DNA from: Fen-183 sp036504335
Lineage (GTDB): Bacteria > Acidobacteriota > Thermoanaerobaculia > UBA5066
Direction: 5' to 3'
DNA: 64,000 nt
Assembly: GCA_036504335.1 (NCBI GenBank)
Contig: DASXVJ010000003.1
Coordinates: forward strand, 1-64,000
Position numbers and translations under genes: made by a program. How positions within the stretch are numbered: the stretch's first letter is position 1; each line of letters opens with the position of its first letter. The notes under the pieces were generated by a model. The model had not been told where the DNA came from. It saw only the letters and a list, made by a program, of their open reading frames with translations, and ran no database searches. This document shows, one piece after another, positions 52,004-58,320 of this stretch.

Positions 52004-52596
52004 GCCGTGAGCGTCCCCTTCGTCGAGAGGACCTCGGTCCCGGTCACGGCGCAGGCCTGTCGCAGCGCGCGCGCGGCGGACTTGAAGACAGCCTCGGCGG
52101 CGTGGTGCCCGTTCTTCGCCCGGATCACGTCCACGTGGAGGTTGAACTTGCCCCGAAACGCCGCGGATTTCCAGAACTCCTCGACGAGCGCGAACGGGAA
52201 GTCCTTCGTGACGAGGAGGAGCTCCTTGTCGACGGGCGACTCGAAGACGATGTACGGGCGGCCCGAGAGGTCCACGACGGAGCGCGCGAGCGCCTCGTCG
52301 AGCGGCACGTACGACGCCCCGAAGCGCTCGAGCCCCGCGCGGGTTCCGAGGGCCTGGTCCAGCGCCTCCCCGAACGCGAGGCCGACGTCCTCCACCGTGT
52401 GGTGCGCGTCGATGTGCACGTCCCCGGCCGCTTTCACCGCGAGATCGATGCGCGCGTGCCTCGCGATCGTCTCGAGCATGTGCGACAGGAACCCGACGGG
52501 CGTCGCGATGTCGGCGCGGCCCGTCCCGTCGACGTCGAGCGACAACGAGACCGACGTCTCCTTCGTCGACCTCTCCACCGATCCTCTCCGGCTCAT
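52000..52596 (-). CDS. hisB: Imidazoleglycerol-phosphate dehydratase
   Basis: A 198-residue manganese enzyme with the two metal-binding HHTVEDVG and HHAAEA motifs. It has no N-terminal HAD phosphatase domain, so histidinol-phosphatase must come from another locus. A GGAGG ribosome site lies just before the ATG, which overlaps the hisC stop. Confidence 0.95.
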   Translation of the reverse strand: MSRRGSVERSTKETSVSLSLDVDGTGRADIATPVGFLSHMLETIARHARIDLAVKAAGDVHIDAHHTVEDVGLAFGEALDQALGTRAGLERFGASYVPLDEALARSVVDLSGRPYIVFESPVDKELLLVTKDFPFALVEEFWKSAAFRGKFNLHVDVIRAKNGHHAAEAVFKSAARALRQACAVTGTEVLSTKGTLTA

Positions 52597-53651
52597 GAGA
52601 CCTCCTGAAGGGCGCTGAGAAAGAGATCGTTCTCCGCGGGCGTTCCGATCGTCACGCGCAGGCGGCCCTCGGCTGCGGCCGTCATGTCGCGGACGAGGAC
52701 GCCCCTTTCGAGAAGCCCGCGGCGAACCCGGGCCGCGTCGCCCCCGCGCGGCGCCACGAAGAGGAAGTTCGCCGACGAGGAGGCGACGGCGTGTCCCGCC
52801 GACCGCAAGCTCCTCGCGACCCTTTCCCTTTCCTCGATGACTCTCTCGATTCTTGCCTTCGCGACCCCGGGCCGCGCGAGCAGCGCGAGCGCGAGCTCCT
52901 CCGCTGCGAGGTCGACGTTGAACGGCAGCACGGCCTTGTCGATCTCCCGGGCGACGTCCGGCGGCGCGACGGCGTACCCGATCCGGAAACCCGCGGCCGC
53001 ATAGGCCTTCGAGAGCGTGCGGAAGACGACGAGGTTCGGGCGCGAGCCGACGAGGCGCGTGAATTCGTCTTCGCGCGCCGCGAACTCCACGTAGGCCTGG
53101 TCCAGAAGGACGACGGGCGCCACGTCGAGGAGCTTCTCCACGAACGCCCGGCTCGAGACGCCGCCGGTGGGGTTGTTCGGGGTGCAGAGAAGCGGAACGC
53201 CCTTTTCCGCGGCCGTCAGATAGGCCGCCTCGTCGACGAGAAAGTCGGCCCCCGCTCGGGGAACGGCGACGACCTTCGCGGACCCGATCGCCGCGATCTG
53301 CCCGTAAAGCGAAAACGTGGGAGGCGCGAGAACGAGCGAGCCCCCGCCGGCGAAGACGGAAACTGCCGCGAGGATCGTCTCTCCCGACCCGTTCCCGACC
53401 ACGATCTCGTCCGGGCTCCGGCCGATCGACGCCGCGATCGCCATCTTCAGCCGCGGTGCGCCGAACTCCGGGTAATGACCCCACCGGCGCGCCTTCAGCC
53501 GGTCGAGCACCTCCGCGCGGATCTCCTCGGGCACGTCGTCGGGCGACTCGTTGAAGTCCAGCTTCGCGCGGATCTCGAACGGCTCCTCGACGCCCGGCGT
53601 ATACGCCTGCAGGGCGCGAATCTCGGGCCGGACCGGGATCGCCTTCGTCAT
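52593..53651 (-). CDS. hisC: Histidinol-phosphate aminotransferase
   Basis: A 352-residue PLP aminotransferase. The Schiff-base Lys is in RTLSKAYAAAGFRIGYA and the substrate-binding region in LLCTPNNPTGG. LDFNESPDD matches the HisC N-terminus. ATG 53651 overlaps the hisD stop as ATGA. Confidence 0.94.
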   Translation of the reverse strand: MTKAIPVRPEIRALQAYTPGVEEPFEIRAKLDFNESPDDVPEEIRAEVLDRLKARRWGHYPEFGAPRLKMAIAASIGRSPDEIVVGNGSGETILAAVSVFAGGGSLVLAPPTFSLYGQIAAIGSAKVVAVPRAGADFLVDEAAYLTAAEKGVPLLCTPNNPTGGVSSRAFVEKLLDVAPVVLLDQAYVEFAAREDEFTRLVGSRPNLVVFRTLSKAYAAAGFRIGYAVAPPDVAREIDKAVLPFNVDLAAEELALALLARPGVAKARIERVIEERERVARSLRSAGHAVASSSANFLFVAPRGGDAARVRRGLLERGVLVRDMTAAAEGRLRVTIGTPAENDLFLSALQEVS

Positions 53652-54964
53652 CGCGCCCTCCGGCCCAGCGCGGCCGCGTGGGCGACGAGGCCCTCGAAGC
53701 GCGCGAGGACGGCGGCCGGCCGCGCGAGACGGCGGCCGGCGGCGGCAGGCGCCGAAACGGAACGCCCCCACCGGAAGAAGTCGCGCGTCGACAGGCCGGA
53801 ATACCCGCGCGCGGCGCCGCCCGTCGGAAGGACGTGATTCGGCCCGGCGACGTAGTCGCCGAGCGCCGTCGGCGTCGCCGGGCCGATGAAAAGGGCCCCG
53901 GCCGTCGGGAGGAGAAAAGAGGCGAATGCTTCTGCTCCCACGCCCATGACCTGCACGTGCTCCGCGGCCACCGCGGCGCAGGCTGATGCGGCGCGGGAGA
54001 TTTCCTTGAACATGAAGATCCGCCCGCCGCGGCGAAGGGCCGCCTTCATCACCTTCAAGGAAGATCTCTCTTCGAACGCGTCGAGCTGGGAGAGCGCCTC
54101 CTCGCGAACCCGGACCGCCAACCGAGCGGAGTTCGTGAAGAGGAGGCACTTCGCGTCGGGGTCGTGCTCGGCCTGCGCGAGGAGGTCCGCCGCGACGAGC
54201 GCGGGGTCCGCGTCGGCCGACGCCAGGATCGCGACCTCGGAAGGCCCGGCCGGGAGGTCCACGGCGACGAGACCCGAGACGAGATGCTTGGCGGCGGCGA
54301 CCCAGCGGTTGCCGGGGCCCACGATCTTCGCGACCTTCGCGACGGAAACGAGCCCGGCGACGCCGTGCGCGCCCCCGGCGAGGAGGACGGAGTCGACGCC
54401 GAACTCGCGCACCGCCCAGCGCAGCTCGGGGCTCAGGGCCCAGGCGCGCGGCGGCGTCGCGACCACGATGCGCGGAACGCCCGCCACCTGCGCGGGCACG
54501 ACGCCCATCAGGAGCGAGGACGGATAGAACGCCCGGCCGCCCGGGACGTAGACCCCGACGGAGTCGAGGGGCACGGGCCGCTCGACGAAGGAGACGCCGA
54601 GGCGGTCCGTGAAGGCGAAGCCCACGGGCACCTGCCTGCGGTGATACGCCTCGATGCGCCGCCGCGCCGCGCGGAACGCGCGGCGGAAGTCGGAGGAGAT
54701 TTCTGCTTCGGACCCTCTCACGCGAGCAGACGTCGCCTCTGAGTCGAGCGAAATGAAGATCTTCTTTGAAGGTGAAGAGGGAGCACCCGCCTGGTCGAAG
54801 CGTTTCACGTACTCCCGGAGCGCCGGCTCGCCCTTCCTAAGAACTCTTTCGACGATGGGCAGGACCTGCTTCAGCGTCGTGAAGTCCGGGACGGCCCGTC
54901 TCGAGGCCAGGAGAGCGTCCAACTCTCTTTGCCCGGCGCGCGTGGTGGCGTCGACGATCTTCAT
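53648..54964 (-). CDS. hisD: Histidinol dehydrogenase
   Basis: A 438-residue zinc enzyme for the last two steps to histidine. VGVYVPGGRAFYPSSLLM, GPGNRWVAAAKHLV, DLPAGPSEV, LLAQAEHDPDA and GPNHVLPTGG are intact. The segment after KRFDQ is about 11 residues longer than in usual HisD, with PSKKIFISLDSE at an AT-rich motif copy. A second pair falls near MKAALRRGGRIFMFKEIS. ATG 54964 overlaps the hisZG stop. Confidence 0.93.
   Translation of the reverse strand: MKIVDATTRAGQRELDALLASRRAVPDFTTLKQVLPIVERVLRKGEPALREYVKRFDQAGAPSSPSKKIFISLDSEATSARVRGSEAEISSDFRRAFRAARRRIEAYHRRQVPVGFAFTDRLGVSFVERPVPLDSVGVYVPGGRAFYPSSLLMGVVPAQVAGVPRIVVATPPRAWALSPELRWAVREFGVDSVLLAGGAHGVAGLVSVAKVAKIVGPGNRWVAAAKHLVSGLVAVDLPAGPSEVAILASADADPALVAADLLAQAEHDPDAKCLLFTNSARLAVRVREEALSQLDAFEERSSLKVMKAALRRGGRIFMFKEISRAASACAAVAAEHVQVMGVGAEAFASFLLPTAGALFIGPATPTALGDYVAGPNHVLPTGGAARGYSGLSTRDFFRWGRSVSAPAAAGRRLARPAAVLARFEGLVAHAAALGRRAR
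53996..54074. repeat. AT-rich motif pair in hisD (3' part)
   Basis: The left copy (53996-54018) has GGGAGATTTCCTTGAAC; the right copy (54047-54074) has TCACCTTCAAGGAAGATCTC. The 28-base gap is the shortest of any pair. The enclosed residues are normal HisD. Confidence 0.65.
54691..54855. repeat. AT-rich motif copies in hisD (5' part)
   Basis: A clear left copy at 54755-54775 (GAAGATCTTCTTTGAAGGTG) has a weaker inverted partner at 54830-54855 (CCTTCCTAAGAACTC). A degraded copy of the first orientation lies at 54691-54716. Confidence 0.55.
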
Positions 54965-56586
54965 GGCGCGCCCGCCTTCTCGCGCAGCCGCCCGAGGAAG
55001 GCCGCGATCTCGCTGCGGCGCGAGACGAGCGCGCCGCGGCCGAGGATGACGGTCGCGCGGCTCGTCTCGATCGTCTCGATCTCGGCGAGGCCGTTGGCCG
55101 CGATCGTCGAGCCGGTCTCGATGAGGTCCACGACGACGTCCGTCAGCCGCAGAGCCGCCGCGAGCTCGACGGAACCCGCGAGCGGGACGATCTCGTGCGC
55201 GATCTTCCGCGCGTCGAAGTACCGCGCCGCGAGCCGCCGGTACTTCGTGCCCACGCGCACGGGCTGGCCGTTCGGCCGGAACTCCTCGCCGGCCCGCCCG
55301 ATGAGAGACAGGCGGCACTCCCCGAACGGAAATTCGACGGGCGAAAAGACGTCCTCCCCGGACTCGGCCACGCGGTCGCTCCCGACGACGCCGAGGTCGG
55401 CGCCGCCGTGCGCGACGTACGTCGGAACGTCGTCGTCCTTGAGGAGCAGAAGCTCGAACGCCCCGTCCGAGGACGGAACGAGGAGGCGCCGGCCATCGGG
55501 CTCGCCGAAGGACGCCCCGCCCGCGCGCAGGGCCGCGAGCGTTTTGCCGAGGAGGCGCCCCTTCCCGACCGCGATGCGCAGCGGGCGAGCCGCAGCCGAC
55601 TCCGGCGCCGCGAGCGCCGACGCGAGCGCCTCGAGGCCGACACAGAAGCCGAGCGCGGGCGCGGAGACGCCGAAGCGGGCGAGCAGCGCGTCGTACCGCC
55701 CGCCGGCGGCGAGGGCGCCGGGAACCCCGGCGGCGTCGACTGCGAACGTGAGGCCGGTGTAGTACGGCGCGTCCGGCGTGGCGGCCAGGTCGATGACCAC
55801 GGAGAGGCCGGGGCGAGCCGCACGCGCCACGGCAGCCGCCCGGCCAAGCCGCTCCGCCTCGACCGTGACCACCGCCGCCCGGAAGAGATCCGACGAGGGG
55901 TCGAAGCCCCGGAGCAGGCCGTCCGCAATCTCTGTTGCCGCGGGCGGCGAGGCGCCCCCCTCCTGGAGGATCTTCGCGAGGGAGGACACGCGACGCTCCC
56001 GCGCGCCCTGCATCACGGAATCGAGGCGTCGCCCGTCCGGCTCTGCCAGTCCCGGAGCTGCGGCTTCGATCACCCTTCTAAGAAGTCCCGCGTGGCCCAA
56101 GGTTAACCGGAGCCTCGTGGCCGGCAGGGCGTCCAAGGACGAAAGGAGAAGCTTCAGCATCTCCTCGTCCGCCTCGAAGCGCGCGTCTCCGTAGCGTTCG
56201 GCGCCCACCTGCGCAAACTCGCGCGGGCGCCCGACGCCGGTCTCTTCGTCGCGCACCACGTCGCCCCTGTAGAAGAGCGACGCCGTGCCGTCGAGCTGGC
56301 CCAGGCGCGGCGCGATGATGCGCGCGGCCATCGGCGTGAAGTCGGCCCTCAGCGCGAGCGCCTGTCCCTCGCGGTCGAGGAACCGGTAGAGGCGCTCGTC
56401 GCCCTCGGCCGTGACGCCGGCATACGGGTCCGCGTAGTCCAGCACGGGCAGGATGACCTCGCGCAGCCCCGCCGCGCGCAGCACGGCGACCACGCCCTCC
56501 TCGGCCCGGCGGCGGCGGTCGGCCGCGTCGAAGAGCAGCGCCTGCACGCCGCGCGGCAGGTTCGGGTCGGGACGGTCGGACTTCAC
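54961..56586 (-). CDS. hisZG: Fused ATP phosphoribosyltransferase HisZ-HisG
   Basis: A 541-residue fusion for the first step of histidine synthesis. Residues 1 to about 330 are HisZ, the HisS-like regulatory part, with YRGDVVRDEETGVGRPREFAQVGAE. The rest is the short-form HisG, starting RIAVGKGRLLGKTL and ending in DLIETGSTIAANGL, the PRPP loop. HisZ and short HisG are normally separate, partner proteins. Fusion fixes their ratio. GTG 56586 overlaps the aroDE stop. Confidence 0.93.
   Translation of the reverse strand: MKSDRPDPNLPRGVQALLFDAADRRRRAEEGVVAVLRAAGLREVILPVLDYADPYAGVTAEGDERLYRFLDREGQALALRADFTPMAARIIAPRLGQLDGTASLFYRGDVVRDEETGVGRPREFAQVGAERYGDARFEADEEMLKLLLSSLDALPATRLRLTLGHAGLLRRVIEAAAPGLAEPDGRRLDSVMQGARERRVSSLAKILQEGGASPPAATEIADGLLRGFDPSSDLFRAAVVTVEAERLGRAAAVARAARPGLSVVIDLAATPDAPYYTGLTFAVDAAGVPGALAAGGRYDALLARFGVSAPALGFCVGLEALASALAAPESAAARPLRIAVGKGRLLGKTLAALRAGGASFGEPDGRRLLVPSSDGAFELLLLKDDDVPTYVAHGGADLGVVGSDRVAESGEDVFSPVEFPFGECRLSLIGRAGEEFRPNGQPVRVGTKYRRLAARYFDARKIAHEIVPLAGSVELAAALRLTDVVVDLIETGSTIAANGLAEIETIETSRATVILGRGALVSRRSEIAAFLGRLREKAGAP
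56068..56092. repeat. AT-rich motif copy in the HisZ part
   Basis: CACCCTTCTAAGAAGTCCC is a single copy of the reverse-complement form. No convincing partner lies to its left. Confidence 0.5.
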
Positions 56587-58142
56587 GCGACACCTTCCAC
56601 GGTCGCCGCGAGCCGGGATTTCCACGCGGCCGTGAAGCACACACGCAGCCTGGGCGTGAGCCGGTCGAGCAGGTCCGCGGGATGCGTCTCGACGCCCGAA
56701 AACCGAGTCGCCTGCCCCGCGGCCTGCAGCAGCAGCAGCGTCTGGCCATCCACGACGGCGGCGCCCGCGGCGTAAGCGGCGCGGGCGAGGGTGGTTCCCT
56801 CCGGACGATAGGGCGCGTCGATCACGAGGACGCCGGGCCGGAGAAATTCCGGCGGGCAGGGAATGGCATCCCCGTCGCGCAGGCCGAGGGCGGTCGCGTT
56901 CACGACGACATCGGGGAAGGGAATCGGAACGGAAGATTTCTTCGAGTGAAAGATGGCCCCGGTCTCGCGGGCGAGCTGCTCGCCACGTTCCTCGCCGCGA
57001 TTCACGAGGTGGACCTCCCACCCCTTTCCAAGAAGAACTTCCACGGCCACCCGCGCCGTCCCGCCGGCGCCGAGGACGAGGGCAGGGCCCTCGCCCGATT
57101 TCGTCTTTCGCTCCGGGACCACCTGCTCGAAGGCGATCCGGTCCGTGTTCGCGGAGCGGAAGCGCGCCGGGGCGCCGGGGCCCGAAACGCGCAGGAGCGT
57201 GTTCACGGCCCTCTCCTCGGCGTCCGCGAGATGCGCGGCTTCCTCCTTGAACGGAATCGTGACGGACGCGGCGACGAGGGGCAGGCCGAGGGCGTCGAGG
57301 CCGGCCACGAGCGCCGGAAGCTCCGTGCCGAGGGCGCGCAGCGCGAACGGCACGTAGAGCGCGTCCTGGCCGAGGGCCTCGAAATTCGCGTTGTGGAGCG
57401 CCGGCGAGAGCGAGTGCGACACGCGGTCGCCAAGGAGGGCGAAGACGCGGCGCACCCGGCGCGGGCGCCCGACCGCGTACACGTCGGCGAGGTCGCCGGC
57501 CGCGATCTGCCCCGGCGCCGTCGCGCGGCCCGGGTCGAGCGCGCCGAACGACAGCGCCGCGCCGAGATACGGCGACAGGACGCGCGTCGCGATCCCGGCC
57601 TCCCCCATCCCGAAGGCGGAGAACCGCCCGTCGCGATTGGCGGCCTGCAGCTCGAGAAGACGCAGGACGTCCGAGACGTCGTTCGCCGTCGCGACGAGCT
57701 TCACGAAGCGGGCGCCGGAGGAGAGCATCCGCGAAACGACAGCGTCGAGGTCGGCAGGGATGCCCTCGGTGTCATGGAGAGAAGAGATTTTCTTAGAAGG
57801 TGGAATGGCCCCGAAGCGATTCCCGTTGTCGCGGCGAAACTCGACGTCCGCGAAATCGAAACCCGCGGAGAGGGCACCTTCTAGGAGATTCTTCTCTTCC
57901 TCTTCGGTCCCTCGAAAGGTCCCACCCTCCTGCGCGGACCTCACGGTCGCTATGAGAGTCCTTCCCGCAACCGCCGCGCGCAGCGCCCCCAATTCCGGCG
58001 CCTCCCGCATTGCGTCGAGGCGCAGTTCCACGGCCGTCCCCTCCGGAAGGCTCGTGGCGTCCTTCGCGGCCGCGAACGCCTCGGCGTTGGACGCCGGGGC
58101 GACGGAGGCGACGAGGAGCGTGTTCTCGGCGGTCAGGTCCAA
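56583..58142 (-). CDS. aroDE: Bifunctional 3-dehydroquinate dehydratase / shikimate dehydrogenase (AroDE)
   Basis: A 519-residue fusion. Residues 1 to about 225 are type I AroD, with His123 (SLHDTEG) and the Schiff-base Lys148 (VKLVATA). From about 236 it is AroE with SHSLSPALHNANF, the catalytic Lys in TIPFKEEA and the NADP loop LGAGGTARVAVEVLL. Such fusions are known in plants and some bacteria. The best start is TTG 58142: GGAGGGG, in the 3' arm of the leader terminator, ends nine to ten bases before it. Two AT-rich motif pairs lie inside. It is the first gene of the superoperon. Confidence 0.92.
   Translation of the reverse strand: MDLTAENTLLVASVAPASNAEAFAAAKDATSLPEGTAVELRLDAMREAPELGALRAAVAGRTLIATVRSAQEGGTFRGTEEEEKNLLEGALSAGFDFADVEFRRDNGNRFGAIPPSKKISSLHDTEGIPADLDAVVSRMLSSGARFVKLVATANDVSDVLRLLELQAANRDGRFSAFGMGEAGIATRVLSPYLGAALSFGALDPGRATAPGQIAAGDLADVYAVGRPRRVRRVFALLGDRVSHSLSPALHNANFEALGQDALYVPFALRALGTELPALVAGLDALGLPLVAASVTIPFKEEAAHLADAEERAVNTLLRVSGPGAPARFRSANTDRIAFEQVVPERKTKSGEGPALVLGAGGTARVAVEVLLGKGWEVHLVNRGEERGEQLARETGAIFHSKKSSVPIPFPDVVVNATALGLRDGDAIPCPPEFLRPGVLVIDAPYRPEGTTLARAAYAAGAAVVDGQTLLLLQAAGQATRFSGVETHPADLLDRLTPRLRVCFTAAWKSRLAATVEGVA
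56930..57046. repeat. AT-rich motif pair in the AroE half
   Basis: The left copy (56932-56950, GAAGATTTCTTCGAGTGAA) encodes HSKKSS. The right copy (57018-57046, CCCTTTCCAAGAAGAAC) is degraded and encodes LLGKGWEV. Between them is ordinary AroE sequence. Confidence 0.6.
57781..57897. repeat. AT-rich motif pair in the AroD half
   Basis: The left copy (57781-57801, GAGATTTTCTTAGAAGGTGG) encodes PSKKIS. The right copy (57873-57900, CACCTTCTAGGAGATTCTTC) encodes EKNLLEG in a helix that is E/L-rich in normal AroD. Confidence 0.7.
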
Positions 58143-58145
58143 ACG

Positions 58146-58169
58146 AAAAACCCCTCCGGTCCGGAGGGG
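58146..58169 (-). terminator. Intrinsic terminator of the his-trp leader (attenuator)
   Basis: The minus strand reads CCCCTCCGGACCGGAGGGG (58169-58151) followed by five T (58150-58146). The stem is 7 bp with a five-base loop. It lies between the leader peptide and aroDE, so it can stop transcription of the whole operon. The 3' arm GGAGGGG also looks like the ribosome site of aroDE. Confidence 0.85.
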
Positions 58170-58239
58170 CTGGTGTCGGCCTTGAATGACCCTGCGCCTC
58201 CGGACCTCGATCAGGCCGGCGGCGCGATGCGCTGCCGGC
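58158..58239 (-). promoter_or_regulatory. Competing antiterminator and pause hairpins of the attenuator
   Basis: Directly after the leader stop a hairpin forms from 58239-58229 and 58225-58215 (10 pairs, one A-C mismatch). Its second arm can instead pair with 58207-58200 (CCGGCCT with AGG-T-CCGG, one bulge). The segment 58206-58197 (GGTCCGGAGG) is a perfect 10-base complement of 58167-58158 in the terminator. A ribosome stalled on the His or Trp codons would leave the first hairpin formed and free the antiterminator; a ribosome at the stop would block the first arm and favour termination. Confidence 0.8.
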
Positions 58240-58281
58240 TTATGTGTGGTGGCTGTGCCAGTGGCGCGAAGCGGACGTCAT
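58240..58281 (-). CDS. His/Trp leader peptide
   Basis: A 13-codon reading frame MTSASRHWHSHHT, with four His codons (CAC) and one Trp codon (TGG) within six codons, then TAA. It lies between a good promoter and a terminator, with mutually exclusive hairpins after it and the aro-his-trp operon behind. No ribosome site precedes it. The predicted transcript start is only a few bases upstream, so it would be translated as a leaderless message, an arrangement seen at other genes in this window. Role: ribosome position reports charged tRNA-His and tRNA-Trp. The peptide itself is probably not functional. Confidence 0.85.
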   Translation of the reverse strand: MTSASRHWHSHHT

Positions 58282-58290
58282 GGAACGCGG

Positions 58291-58320
58291 ATTGGACCCC
58301 GGAAAGGCCTGCCCTGTCAA
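58291..58320 (-). promoter_or_regulatory. Promoter of the aro-his-trp superoperon
   Basis: On the minus strand TTGACA (58315-58320) overlaps the cysS stop codon. TCCAAT (58291-58296) follows after 18 bases and matches the -10 consensus at four positions. The leader ATG is nine bases beyond. Confidence 0.7.

Noticed and set aside
52000..52596. Bifunctional HisB with a phosphatase domain
   Set aside because: The protein is 198 residues and starts with the dehydratase domain. No HAD motif is present.
52830..52862. Pyrimidine-rich stretch in hisC as a further motif copy
   Set aside because: Composition is similar but the core is missing, and the residues fit an ordinary HisC helix.
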